From Thermohalobaculum sp039184865 (GTDB taxonomy: Bacteria; Pseudomonadota; Alphaproteobacteria; Rhodobacterales; Rhodobacteraceae): DNA of 64,000 bases. The stretch is from contig JBCDAV010000008.1 of NCBI GenBank assembly GCA_039184865.1, positions 62,001 to 126,000 of the forward strand, in the 5' to 3' direction. Shown piece by piece: positions 55,944 through 64,000 of the stretch (positions within the stretch are counted from its first letter, which is position 1; every line of letters starts with the position of its first letter). Both the position numbers and the translations under genes were made by a program. The notes beneath the pieces are model-generated. The model saw only the letters and a list, made by a program, of their open reading frames with translations. It was not told the origin of the DNA and did no database searches.

Positions 55944-56090
55944 ATCCCGCCCGGCCGCGCCGGGCAGCGCCCGACCTCCCCCCGGAGGGCGCTTCTACCG
56001 AAACCTGCAAATGGCTCGGGCTTCATCGTGTGCCGATGAAGCGGACAGAGCATGAATAGAGTGTAGCGCCCCCCAGGTCGGGCGCTTCCC
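55944..56090. repeat. REP-like inverted repeat pair between upp and pntB
   Basis: 55948-55997 carries a GC-rich unit with core GCCGGGCAGCGCCCGACC followed by GGAGGGCGCTT. At about 56064-56090 the same core occurs inverted (GCGCCCCCCAGGTCGGGCGC). The pair resembles a BIME. A second pair lies between pntB and pntA. The rest of 55814-56202 (389 bp) shows no gene. Confidence 0.65.
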
Positions 56091-56202
56091 GATCAGCACC
56101 TGTGCCGATGCGCCATCGATCGACAATTTGGGGCTGTTTTAGAGCCTGCCCGTTGCAGGCGTGGAAGCGAGGCGGCGGCCGACGATGGCCACCGCCTCTT
56201 GC

Positions 56203-57648
56203 TCAGCTGATTTGCGGCAGCAGCGCGTCCATCGACGCCTTGGCATCGCCGTAGAACATGCGGGTGTTCTCCTTGAAGAACAGCGGATTCTCGATGCCGG
56301 AATAGCCCGTGCCGCGACCGCGCTTGCAGACGAAGACCGTTGTCGATTTCCAGACTTCGAGCACCGGCATTCCGGCAATCGGCGAGCCCGGATCGTCCTG
56401 CGCCGACGGGTTCACGATGTCGTTCGCACCGATCACGATCACCGCGTCGGTCTCGGGGAAATCCTCGTTGATCTCGTCCATTTCCAGCACGATGTCATAG
56501 GGCACCTTGGCCTCGGCCAGCAGCACGTTCATGTGGCCGGGCAGGCGGCCCGCCACCGGGTGGATCGCGAAGCGCACGGTCTTGCCGGCGGCGCGCAGCT
56601 TGCGCGTCAGTTCCGAAACCGAGCCCTGCGCCTGCGCCACCGCCATGCCGTAGCCCGGCACGATGATCACGCTGTCGGCATCGTTCAGGGTCGAGGCGAC
56701 CGCATCGGCCGAGGCCTCGATCATCTCGCCCGACGGGCCTTCGCTGGATGCCTGCTGCTCGCCGCCCCAGCCGCCGAGGATGACGCTGATGAACGAGCGG
56801 TTCATGCCCTTGCACATGATGTAGCTGAGGATCGCGCCCGAGGACCCGACCAGCGCGCCCGTCACGATCAGGAGATCGTTGCCAAGCGTGAAGCCGATGG
56901 CCGATGCCGCCCAGCCCGAATAGGAGTTCAGCATCGAGACGACGACCGGCATGTCGGCGCCGCCGATCGCCATGATCAGGTGCCAGCCGATCGCGCCCGA
57001 GATGATCGCGACCAGGATCATGGTCCAGAGCCCGGCGCCGTTGACGTACATGATCGTCAGCACGAGGCAGAGCGCGAAGGCGCCGAGGTTGATCTGGTGG
57101 CGGAACGGCAGCGTGAGGGCCGCGGACGAGATCTTCCCGGCGAGCTTGCCATAGGCGACGATCGATCCGGTGAAGGTGATCGCACCGATCAGGATGCCGA
57201 GCGCCAGTTCGACCTTCAGGATGCTCAACTCGACGGAGGACTTCTTCGCGATGGTCGCCGCGAAGCCTGCCAGTTCCTTGACGGCGTCAGCCCCAGCCTC
57301 CTTCGCGGCCAGAGCGGCACTCATCTCGAGATCGGCATTGATGCCGATGAAGACGGCCGCCAGACCGACGAGGCTGTGGAAGCCCGCGACCAGTTCCGGC
57401 ATCTGGGTCATCTGCACCTTGTTGGCGACGATGTAGCCGCCGATGCCGCCGATGATGACCATCAGAACGATCAGCCAGTGGGCGCCGACGCCCGGTGCGC
57501 CGACGGTCGCGCCGACGGCCAGCGCCATGCCGATGATGCCGTACCAGATGGCGCGCTTGGCCTTCTCCTGGTTCGACAGCCCGCCGAGCGCGAGGATGAA
57601 GAGGATTGCCGCCACCACGTAGGCGGCCGTGACCAGTCCGATGCTCAT
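56203..57648 (-). CDS. pntB: NAD(P) transhydrogenase, beta subunit
   Basis: Proton-driven transfer of hydride from NADH to NADP+. 481 aa: eight or nine membrane segments (IGLVTAAYVVAAILFILALG, GAHWLIVLMVIIGGIGGYIV), then the NADP(H)-binding dIII domain (VIIVPGYGMAVAQAQGSVSE, VNPSAQDDPGSPIAGMPVLE). I use the ATG at 57648; upstream in-frame codons add unrelated residues. It follows pntA by 256 bp, a gap that contains REP-like repeats. Confidence 0.95.
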   Translation of the reverse strand: MSIGLVTAAYVVAAILFILALGGLSNQEKAKRAIWYGIIGMALAVGATVGAPGVGAHWLIVLMVIIGGIGGYIVANKVQMTQMPELVAGFHSLVGLAAVFIGINADLEMSAALAAKEAGADAVKELAGFAATIAKKSSVELSILKVELALGILIGAITFTGSIVAYGKLAGKISSAALTLPFRHQINLGAFALCLVLTIMYVNGAGLWTMILVAIISGAIGWHLIMAIGGADMPVVVSMLNSYSGWAASAIGFTLGNDLLIVTGALVGSSGAILSYIMCKGMNRSFISVILGGWGGEQQASSEGPSGEMIEASADAVASTLNDADSVIIVPGYGMAVAQAQGSVSELTRKLRAAGKTVRFAIHPVAGRLPGHMNVLLAEAKVPYDIVLEMDEINEDFPETDAVIVIGANDIVNPSAQDDPGSPIAGMPVLEVWKSTTVFVCKRGRGTGYSGIENPLFFKENTRMFYGDAKASMDALLPQIS

Positions 57649-57704
57649 GCCCGCACCCCCGAGAATGTAATGTTGCGCAGCCGATCGGCTACATACGATG
57701 ATGA

Positions 57705-57860
57705 AGCCGATAGACCCGCCCGGCGCAGCCGGGCAGCGCCCGACCACCCCCAGGAGGGCGCTTTGGCGGCATCGCTCGCAGCTCGCGCAGAGTCGTTGTC
57801 TTGATTTGCAGTCTCATCCCTGAGCGGGCGGTGCGCCCTCCAGGTCGGTCGCTGCCCTCG
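57705..57860. repeat. REP-like inverted repeat pair between pntA and pntB
   Basis: 57713-57764 repeats the same unit as at 55948 (GCCGGGCAGCGCCCGACC, then GGAGGGCGCTT) in the same orientation. At about 57823-57855 a diverged copy lies inverted (GCGCCCTCCAGGTCGGTCGC). With the pair upstream of upp, this makes four copies around pntB. They may stabilise mRNA or act as terminators. Confidence 0.65.
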
Positions 57861-57904
57861 GTGGACAGTTCCGTACGTCGTTCGGATACCCATTTCAGCG
57901 CGCC

Positions 57905-59476
57905 TTAGCTCCGCTCGAACATGGCGAGCATCCGGCGCGTCACGAGGAAGCCGCCGAAGATGTTGACCGAGGCCATCAGGATCGACAGCGCGGCCAGCAC
58001 GACCACGATCCCCGAACTTGATCCGACCTGGAGCAGTGCCCCGACGATGATGATCGACGAGATCGCGTTGGTGATCGCCATGAGAGGCGTGTGCAGCGAG
58101 TGCGCGACCCCCCAGATCACGTAGAAGCCGACGAACACCGACAACACGAAGACGATGAAGTGCTGCATGAAGCTCGCGGGCGCGACCGTGCCGACCAGCA
58201 GCAACAGCGCGCCGCCGATGCCCAGCATCCAGGCCGTCCGGTCGAGCGAGGACTTCAACTCGGCCTGCTCGCGGGCGGCCTTTTCCTCGGCCGTCTCTTC
58301 GGGCGCCGACTTTTTCGGCTGCGCCGCGATCGCCTGCACCTTGGGCGGCGGCGGCGGCCATGTGATCTCGCCCTGGTGGCACACGAGCGCACCGCGGATC
58401 ACGTCGTCCTCCATGTCGATGACCGCGGTGCCGTCCTTCTCGGGCGTCAGGTCGTCGACCATGTGGCGGATGTTCGTGGCGTAGAGCGTCGAGGACTGGG
58501 TCGCCATCCGGCTCGGGAAGTCGGTGTAGCCGACGATGGTGACGCCGTTCGCCGTGACGATCTTCTCGTCCTTCTCGGTCAGCTCGCAGTTGCCGCCGCG
58601 CTCGGCGGCGAGATCGACGATGACCGACCCCGGCTTCATCAGCTCGACCATGTCGGCGGTCCAGAGCACCGGAGCGGGCCGGTTCGGGATCAGCGCCGTG
58701 GTGATGACGATGTCGATCTCGGGGGCCAGTTCGCGGAACTTGGCAAGCTGCTTCTCGCGGAACTCGGGCGAGGACGGAGCGGCATAGCCGCCGGTCGCAG
58801 CGCCGTCCTGGGCCGGTTCGTCGAACTCGAGGAAGACGAATTCCGCGCCCATCGATTCGATCTGCTCGGCGACCTCGGGCCGGACGTCGAAGGCCAGCGT
58901 GATCGCACCGAGCGAAGTCGACGTTCCGATCGCGGCAAGCCCCGCGACACCGGCACCGACGACGAGAACCTTGGCCGGCGGCACCTTGCCCGCGGCGGTG
59001 ACCTGCCCGGTGAAGAAGCGGCCGAAATTGTTCCCTGCCTCGATCACCGCGCGGTAGCCCGCGATGTTCGCCATGGACGAGAGCGCATCCATCTTCTGGG
59101 CGCGCGAGATGCGCGGAACCATGTCCATCGCGAGAACCGACATGTTCTTGCCGTTCAGGCTCGCCAGCATATCCTCGTTGGCGGCAGGCCAGACGAACGA
59201 GATCAGCGTCTTGCCCTCGGGCGCGGCGGCGATCTCGTCGGCGGACGGCTCGCGCACCTTGGCGATAATATCGGATTGCGACCACAGCTCGGCGGCGCTC
59301 GGCACGACCGTGACGCCCGCGTCGGTGTAGGCCTCGTCCGAGATCGACGCCAGCGCGCCCGCGCCGCTCTCGACAAGACACTCATAGCCCAGCTTCTGAA
59401 GCCGCTGCGCGCTGTCAGGCGTCAGCGCAACGCGCGCCTCGCCCTCGAATGTTTCTTTTGGGGCGCCGATCTTCAC
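57905..59476 (-). CDS. pntA: NAD(P) transhydrogenase, alpha subunit
   Basis: Begins with a GTG at 59476 and a strong AGGAGG (MKIGAPKETFEGEARVALTP). 523 aa: an AlaDH/PNT-like NAD-binding dI domain (VLVVGAGVAGLAAIGTSTSL, YTDFPSRMATQSSTLYATNI), a basic/acidic linker rich in K and E (~400-430) and about four membrane segments. It is the single-chain form, as in E. coli, rather than the split A1/A2 form of some alphaproteobacteria. The ORF could start earlier at a TTG, but the ribosome-binding site favours GTG. Confidence 0.95.
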   Translation of the reverse strand: MKIGAPKETFEGEARVALTPDSAQRLQKLGYECLVESGAGALASISDEAYTDAGVTVVPSAAELWSQSDIIAKVREPSADEIAAAPEGKTLISFVWPAANEDMLASLNGKNMSVLAMDMVPRISRAQKMDALSSMANIAGYRAVIEAGNNFGRFFTGQVTAAGKVPPAKVLVVGAGVAGLAAIGTSTSLGAITLAFDVRPEVAEQIESMGAEFVFLEFDEPAQDGAATGGYAAPSSPEFREKQLAKFRELAPEIDIVITTALIPNRPAPVLWTADMVELMKPGSVIVDLAAERGGNCELTEKDEKIVTANGVTIVGYTDFPSRMATQSSTLYATNIRHMVDDLTPEKDGTAVIDMEDDVIRGALVCHQGEITWPPPPPKVQAIAAQPKKSAPEETAEEKAAREQAELKSSLDRTAWMLGIGGALLLLVGTVAPASFMQHFIVFVLSVFVGFYVIWGVAHSLHTPLMAITNAISSIIIVGALLQVGSSSGIVVVLAALSILMASVNIFGGFLVTRRMLAMFERS

Positions 59477-59602
59477 AGTCGATGTCCTCCTGTCCCGTTT
59501 GGCGAGACTAACTGCCGCTAGGTGGCAAAGTTTCAAGGCGCGGTGTCGCCGCAGGCCGCAACGTCAGCGTCGCAGGCGCGCGGGCCGCGGATACAGTTTT
59601 GA

Positions 59603-60265
59603 TCAGTCCCTGGGCTGACCGAGATAGACGAGGCTCGCAAGCTGCCAGCCGAGCAGCGCGCCAAGGATCTGCGACACGAGAAACGGCAGGACATCGGCGG
59701 GTTGGATGCCCGCGAACGTCGCCGTCAGCGCCCGCGCCACGGTGACCGCCGGATTGGCGAAACTGGTGGAGGCGGTGAACCAGAGTGCGGCCATGATGTA
59801 AAGCCCGACGAGGACGGGAATCAGGTGCGGGGCGACCCGCAGCCCGGCAAAGATCACGAAAATCAGCCCGGCGGTCGCCACGACCTCGGCCGACCATTGC
59901 CCGGGACCCGAGCGCACGCGTTCGGAGACCTGCAGGATATCGAGGTCGAACATCAGATGGGCGAGCCAGACGCCGAGAACCCCCGCGGCGATCTGGACGG
60001 TCACGTAGGCCAGCGCGACCCCCGGCGACAGCTCGCGCCGGATCGTGAAGACCATGGTCACGGCAGGGTTGAAATGCGCACCCGAGACCGGGCCGAACAG
60101 GGTGATCAGCACGAACAGCATCGCGCCGATGGCGATCGCGTGGGGCAGCAGCGCCGCTCCCGGCTGACCGTTCGCCAGCGCATCGCCCATGATGCCGGAA
60201 CCGACGATGGTGGTCAGCAAGAGGCAGGTCCCCAGCCCCTCGGCCAGCAGCCTTTGCATCAGCAT
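59603..60265 (-). CDS. aqpS: MIP-family channel (AqpS-like aquaglyceroporin)
   Basis: 220 aa with six membrane helices and both pore motifs as NPA (66-68 in AHFNPAVT, 171-173 in FANPAVTVARAL). The gene follows arsC by two bases. In rhizobia, an aquaglyceroporin next to arsC (AqpS) lets arsenite leave after arsenate reduction. Two NPA boxes and this neighbour support that role here, though some AqpS have NPV. No ArsR gene is adjacent. Name given by context. Confidence 0.8.
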   Translation of the reverse strand: MLMQRLLAEGLGTCLLLTTIVGSGIMGDALANGQPGAALLPHAIAIGAMLFVLITLFGPVSGAHFNPAVTMVFTIRRELSPGVALAYVTVQIAAGVLGVWLAHLMFDLDILQVSERVRSGPGQWSAEVVATAGLIFVIFAGLRVAPHLIPVLVGLYIMAALWFTASTSFANPAVTVARALTATFAGIQPADVLPFLVSQILGALLGWQLASLVYLGQPRD

Positions 60266-60267
60266 TG

Positions 60268-60744
60268 TCAGTAATCCCCGATCTCAAGCATCAGACCACG
60301 CAACTCGTGCCCTGCCATGTCTTCGATGGGCAGCGCAAGCAGCGTGTTCAGCCGCGCGCTCAGCCAGTGATAGGCGTGTTGAAAGGCAAGATCGGCCTGC
60401 TCCTGTGGTGCCGTCGCCGGATCGTCCAGATCCCAGGCCACCACGACCGGATCCCCCGGCCAGTCGAGCATGATCTCGTCCGCCACCGTCGCGCAGAGCA
60501 CCAGCACCAGATCCAGGTCCGGCGCGCCGGGAGAGGCGAACTCGTGCCAGCTTTTCGAGCGCAGCTTGTCCGGTTCAAACCCCTTGCGCTCCAACAGGTC
60601 CAGTGCTGCCGGATGAACCCGGCCCGCGGGATTGGACCCGGCTGAAAACGCGCGCACACGCTCGGCCCCGTCGCGGTTGAGAATGGCCTCTGCAAGGATC
60701 GACCGGCTGGAGTTCCCGGCGCACAGCGTCAGCACGGTGAGCAT
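60268..60744 (-). CDS. arsC: Arsenate reductase, low-molecular-weight phosphatase type
   Basis: 158 aa. The CX5R P-loop is at residues 8-14 (LCAGNSSRSILAEAILN), with the arsenate-reductase style SRSILAEAILN. A D-P-like loop is near the end of the domain (VVAWDLDDPA). I use the ATG at 60744; an upstream start at 60792 adds 16 residues without support. Forms a unit with the aquaporin gene. The ~90 bp upstream is AT-rich and probably holds the promoter. LMW phosphatase activity is the alternative. Confidence 0.85.
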   Translation of the reverse strand: MLTVLTLCAGNSSRSILAEAILNRDGAERVRAFSAGSNPAGRVHPAALDLLERKGFEPDKLRSKSWHEFASPGAPDLDLVLVLCATVADEIMLDWPGDPVVVAWDLDDPATAPQEQADLAFQHAYHWLSARLNTLLALPIEDMAGHELRGLMLEIGDY

Positions 60745-60894
60745 CGCGGCCTCCCCGGTACTGCGATCCCTTGGCGTCCCGTCCGGATACAAAACAATCG
60801 GACATTTTAGAAGATTTTTAACGATGAACGGCTAGAAGATGCCGCGTCTGCAGACATCCTGCGGTGGCCGGTCAATCGGCGCGCCGCAGTCTTC

Positions 60895-60932
60895 GGGCCC
60901 CTTTGGCAAGGGCCCTGGACCGGCCGGTCCAG
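60895..60932. terminator. GC-rich inverted repeats between patatin and arsC
   Basis: GGGCCCCTT and AAGGGCCC (60895-60914) form a bulged hairpin, followed at 60915-60932 by a perfect 18-bp palindrome CTGGACCGGCCGGTCCAG. They lie 141 bp beyond the patatin stop. Terminator or protein-binding use is possible; no T-run is clear. The rest of 60745-61072 has no gene. Confidence 0.45.
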
Positions 60933-61072
60933 AACCCGAGACGGCGGTCCATCGACCGCGATCTGTCCGAGCCCGTCCCGCCCTGCGGCCGACCGGCTCC
61001 ATCTCCCGAGATTTGCACCCCATCCGCCCCCGGAGTTTCTCCAGAGGGCCGCCCGGCCGTTGCGGTCGCCGC

Positions 61073-62119
61073 TCAGTCCTCGAACATCGAAGGCAGATCC
61101 ATCGAGCTCTTGTTGCCGATATCGCCCCAGTGCTTCGTCAGGAAATCGTCGGCCGACTTGCGCCCGGCGTCGCGCAGGAAATCGAACAGTTCGGGCTCCG
61201 GCACGATCTTGGTCGCGACATTCAGCTTGGCCATGGTCTCGTCGTCGCGGATCGAGTGGATGTAGAGATTGCGTTCGCTGGTCGAGACAAGTTCGCCGGA
61301 CTTGATCAGTTCCATGATCCGGTTCAGCGAGCGCAGCTCGCGCAGCAGCGAGGAGTTGAACGAGATCTCGTTGATGCGGTTCTGGATGTCGTCGGCCTTG
61401 GTCGGCACGTCGGGCCGTTCGATCGGATTGACGTGGACGATCACCGTGTCCGCGCTCGAGCAGCGGTTGAACAGCGGATAGAGCGCCGGATTGCCCATGA
61501 AGCCGCCGTCCCAGTAGTGCTGTTCTTTGATCTCGACGGCCTGGAAAAGGTTGGGCAGGCAGGCCGAGGCGAGGACGACGTCGAGCGACATCTCGGGGTC
61601 CTTGAAGACCTTGATCTTGCCGGTCCGGACATTGGTCGCCGAAACGAAAAGATAGGGCAGGCAGTCCTTGCACACCGTCTCCCAGCAGATCAGATCGTCG
61701 AGCAGTTCGCGCAGCGGATTGATGTTGAGCGGGTTCCAGTCATAGGGCGAGAACGCGCGCCCCAGCGTGTCGCCCGCGAAATACATCGGGTTGCGGATCG
61801 CGGCATCGGCGATGCGCGCGGCGTCGTTCGAGAACAGCGCGACCCAGTCGGTCAGCGGGTTGACCGAGCGCCGGGCCTGGGCGCGGATCTCCTCCCAGAA
61901 CCGGCCGAGCTGCACCTTCGCGCCCTTGGCACCGCCATCGACATAGCCGGTCTTGAGCATCAGCGCGTTCATCGCACCGGCCGAGGTGCCGGAGATCCCC
62001 TCGATATCCAGCCGGTCCTCCTCGAGCAGACGGTCGAGCGCCCCCCAGGTGAACGCGCCGTGCGCGCCGCCGCCCTGGAGTGCCAGGTTGATGGTCTTTC
62101 GTTTCAGCTGCTTCGCCAT
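61073..62119 (-). CDS. Patatin-like phospholipase
   Basis: 348 aa, patatin fold: oxyanion loop LALQGGGAHGAFTWGAL, nucleophile elbow GTSAG (Ser46) and catalytic Asp204 in YWDGGFMGN. Expected to hydrolyse phospholipids or triacylglycerols; no signal peptide. It is the last gene of a bdhA-pentapeptide-patatin operon: its start overlaps the pentapeptide gene by 16 bp. In polyhydroxyalkanoate-making alphaproteobacteria such patatins lie beside bdhA. Confidence 0.92.
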   Translation of the reverse strand: MAKQLKRKTINLALQGGGAHGAFTWGALDRLLEEDRLDIEGISGTSAGAMNALMLKTGYVDGGAKGAKVQLGRFWEEIRAQARRSVNPLTDWVALFSNDAARIADAAIRNPMYFAGDTLGRAFSPYDWNPLNINPLRELLDDLICWETVCKDCLPYLFVSATNVRTGKIKVFKDPEMSLDVVLASACLPNLFQAVEIKEQHYWDGGFMGNPALYPLFNRCSSADTVIVHVNPIERPDVPTKADDIQNRINEISFNSSLLRELRSLNRIMELIKSGELVSTSERNLYIHSIRDDETMAKLNVATKIVPEPELFDFLRDAGRKSADDFLTKHWGDIGNKSSMDLPSMFED

Positions 62120-62412
62120 GTGTCCAACAGGTCCGTCACCAGAATTCCATCGATCGTCATGCCGGTCAGATCGGCATCCGAAACTGCCAGCCCGCGCAGG
62201 TTCGCATCGCGGATCGTCGCGCCTTCCAGCGAGATATCGGTCAGTGCCGCCTCGGCAAGGCGCACGCCGCTCATCCGCGCTGCCGTCATGTCGACATCGG
62301 AGAACCGTGCGCCGATCATCGCGGTATCGCTGATGCGCGCGCCGGTCAGGCTGACATTGGTGATCTCGGCGCCGTCATGGCTTTCGTCGCGAAGGGTCAG
62401 AAGCGCGCTCAC
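62104..62412 (-). CDS. Small pentapeptide-repeat protein
   Basis: 102 aa from a GTG at 62412 that overlaps the bdhA stop (GTGA). About fifteen A(D/N)LxX-like pentapeptides run in a row (ISLEGATIRDANLRGLAVSD), building a right-handed beta helix. The last ten residues overlap the patatin start. Such proteins bind other macromolecules; function unknown. The triple coupling with bdhA and patatin is unusual. Confidence 0.75.
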   Translation of the reverse strand: MSALLTLRDESHDGAEITNVSLTGARISDTAMIGARFSDVDMTAARMSGVRLAEAALTDISLEGATIRDANLRGLAVSDADLTGMTIDGILVTDLLDTWRSS

Positions 62413-63203
62413 AATGCCGTCCAGCCGCCATCGACGCTGAGCGTCGTACCGGTGATCTGGGCCGCGTCGTCGGAACACAGGAACGCCGTTGTTCCGGCGA
62501 GCTGCTCGACGGTGGCGAACTCCTTGGACGGCTGGCGCGCGAGCAGGACCTCGCGCACCACCGTGTCGCGATCCATGTTGTACTCGCGCATCGTGTCGGG
62601 AATCTGCGCCTCGACCAGCGGGGTCAGCACATAGCCCGGGCAGATCGCGTTGCAGGTGATCGGCTCCTCGGCGGTCTCGAGCGCCGTGACCTTGGTCAGC
62701 CCGACGATCCCGTGCTTGGCGGCGACATAGGCCGACTTGTAGGGCGAGGCGGTCAGCCCGTGGGCCGAGGCGATGTTGACGATCCGGCCCCAGCCGTTCT
62801 GGCGCATCAGCGGCAGGGCGGCGGCCGTCGTGTGGAAGGCCGAGCTGAGGTTGATCGCGATCACGGCGTCCCATTTCTCGGCCGGGAAATCCGGGATCGG
62901 CGAGACGTGCTGGATCCCGGCATTGTTCACGACGATGCAGGTCGTCCCGAAAGTCTCGGCCGATTTTGTGATCAGCGCCCGGCACGCGGCGGGATCCGAC
63001 ATATCTGCCTGTATGTAGACGGCCTTGCCGCCGCCCGCGGCCGCGATCTCCTCGGCCAGGGCATGATCCTCGGGCCGGTCGGTGAACGAATTCAGCACCA
63101 CGTTTGCGCCGCGCGCCGCCAGCCCGCGGGCAACGCCGAGGCCGATTCCCGAGTTCGATCCGGTGATCACGGCACATTTTCCGTGCAAGGGCATCTCTGC
63201 CAT
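62409..63203 (-). CDS. bdhA: 3-hydroxybutyrate dehydrogenase
   Basis: Interconverts 3-hydroxybutyrate and acetoacetate in polyhydroxybutyrate use. 264 aa classical SDR: TGSNSGIG (14-21), NNAGIQHVSPI, the catalytic YVAAKHG and DGGWTAL at the C-terminus, matching the short-chain 3-hydroxybutyrate dehydrogenase subfamily. The ATG has GGGGAG upstream. The pentapeptide and patatin genes follow. Expression upstream starts in the 63204-63340 gap. Confidence 0.9.
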   Translation of the reverse strand: MAEMPLHGKCAVITGSNSGIGLGVARGLAARGANVVLNSFTDRPEDHALAEEIAAAGGGKAVYIQADMSDPAACRALITKSAETFGTTCIVVNNAGIQHVSPIPDFPAEKWDAVIAINLSSAFHTTAAALPLMRQNGWGRIVNIASAHGLTASPYKSAYVAAKHGIVGLTKVTALETAEEPITCNAICPGYVLTPLVEAQIPDTMREYNMDRDTVVREVLLARQPSKEFATVEQLAGTTAFLCSDDAAQITGTTLSVDGGWTAL

Positions 63204-63339
63204 TTTCTTCTCCCCTCATGCGGGCATAGTCTGTTCGGGCGGACCATAATTGTTGCACTGCAAAAAATCGAGACCGCGAGGAGCAGGATGGCCGGAATTT
63301 CGGGAAACCGCGTGGATCAGCCGCGCACGTGCAGCGTGC

Positions 63340-63470
63340 AGGATCTGCGCAAAAAAAAGGCGCCTCCCGAAGGAGACGCTTTAGGTGTTGAGGCAGGTTT
63401 CATACAGGCAAGAAACCTATCGAGCAGTGAGACGACCATACAAAACGACTCACGTTGGGACAAGTCCGAT
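63340..63470 (-). ncRNA. Possible small RNA or leader ending at a strong terminator
   Basis: At about 63349-63380 the minus strand has GCGTCTCC-TTCG-GGAGGCGC followed by CTTTTTTTT: a textbook intrinsic terminator. No recognised gene on the minus strand precedes it; a 40-codon frame (MVVSLLDRFLACMKPASTPK...) crosses it but reads through the hairpin, so it is unlikely to be coding. A short transcript (~100 nt) starting near 63470 would be antisense to the upstream region of the peptide-binding protein. The size and promoter are inferred. Confidence 0.45.
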
Positions 63471-64000
63471 GTGATCGCCCAAGGCCCGAGATGGCGCTTG
63501 ATCGGACTCTGGCACATTTTTGCCATAGTCTCCCTCCTGCTCGCGACGCCGGCGAATTCCGCCGGAAAAGCCCATGGAATAGCGATGAACGGCCTGCCCG
63601 CGCTGCCCGAGGGCTTCACGCATCTGCCGTATGTGAACCCCGACGCACCGAAGGGCGGCCGCGTGACTTTCGGCGAGGTCGGCGGGTTCGACAGCCTGAA
63701 TCCCTACATTCTGAAAGGCGCCGCACCCTGGCCGATTCGCGTTCACGTTGTCGAATCGCTGATGGCGCGGAGCTACGACGAGCCGTTCACGCTCTACGGA
63801 CTGCTCGCCGAAAGCATCGAGGTGCCCGACGACCGCGCCTGGGTCGAGTTCACTCTGCGTGCCGAGGCGCGCTTCTCCGACGGCAGCCCGGTCACGGTCG
63901 AGGACGTGATCTGGTCATTCGCCACGCTGGGCGAACAGGGGCACCCGCGCTACCGCAATGCCTGGGCCGGGATCGAGACGGTCAGCCAGACCGGGCCGCG
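63471..64000 (+). CDS. ABC transporter peptide-binding protein (family 5), 3' end cut
   Basis: Truncated by the window edge. From the GTG at 63471 the product reads MIAQGPRWRLIGLWHIFAIV ... LLLATPANSAGKA, a signal peptide with an ANSA cleavage site. The mature part has LPYVNPDAPKGGRVTFGEVG and FDSLNPYILKGAA, then ESLMARSYDEPFTLYGLLAE, typical of YejA-like solute-binding proteins for oligopeptides. The start is not certain, since no clear ribosome-binding site precedes the GTG; an ATG at 63585 would lose the signal peptide. Confidence 0.85.
   Translation, partial: MIAQGPRWRLIGLWHIFAIVSLLLATPANSAGKAHGIAMNGLPALPEGFTHLPYVNPDAPKGGRVTFGEVGGFDSLNPYILKGAAPWPIRVHVVESLMARSYDEPFTLYGLLAESIEVPDDRAWVEFTLRAEARFSDGSPVTVEDVIWSFATLGEQGHPRYRNAWAGIETVSQTGP

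Noticed and set aside
56161..57804. 547-codon plus-strand frame opposite pntB
   Set aside because: Antisense shadow of a conserved gene.
60839..62440. 533-codon plus-strand frame opposite patatin
   Set aside because: Antisense shadow; no motifs.
63317..63619. 100-codon minus-strand frame crossing the terminator hairpin
   Set aside because: It reads through an intrinsic terminator and its N-terminal part is antisense to the signal-peptide region of the peptide-binding protein.

Overview
The window looks like chromosome of a marine-type alphaproteobacterium, most likely Rhodobacteraceae (Roseobacter lineage). This rests on high GC, tightly overlapping operons with ATGA/GTGA junctions, fused proton-translocating pntA beside pntB, a glgP-B-C-A-X-malQ operon, RraA/upp, bdhA and the CorC/STAS/SpoIIE genes. 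Genus cannot be read from the sequence.

Layout. 1-2.4 kb is a scar: a Stf0 sulfotransferase, a fused IS630/IS3 transposase fossil, a 49-nt 3' fragment of tRNA-Thr and the dead start of a tyrosine integrase. 2.5-14.0 kb is a complete six-gene glycogen operon on the minus strand. 14.3-27.0 kb is a surface-glycan cluster: two glycosyltransferase-like proteins, then a seven-gene minus-strand operon (asnB, three SDR epimerases, two methyltransferases, a half-size ABC exporter).

27.0-44.4 kb is an accessory region ending at tRNA-Pro. It holds an RTX fossil, an AT-rich HNH toxin-tail/SUKH immunity pair with a 13-A tract at the toxin start, three IS3-type elements, and the fossil of an ATPase operon. 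Between two of the IS elements lies a compact, mostly intact locus: YcaO enzyme, SARP-type regulator, a 160-aa protein of unknown function, animal-type heme peroxidase, lipoprotein, membrane protein, a small stand-alone domain, and a subtilisin-like protease whose N-terminal domain resembles that small protein. This locus (32.2-41.5 kb) is the best candidate for an undescribed system, possibly a RiPP-type or protein-modification/processing pathway. I cannot prove its function.

44.4-64 kb returns to core genome: tRNA-Pro and tRNA-Gln, a lipoprotein with a decayed partial copy beside it, a CorC-like protein, a sulfotransferase, a STAS/metallo-hydrolase/CHASE2-SpoIIE signalling operon, TauE and nitroreductase, RraA, upp, pntAB with REP-like repeats in the gaps, an aquaporin-arsC pair, patatin, pentapeptide protein, bdhA, a possible small RNA, and the start of a peptide-binding protein cut by the window edge.
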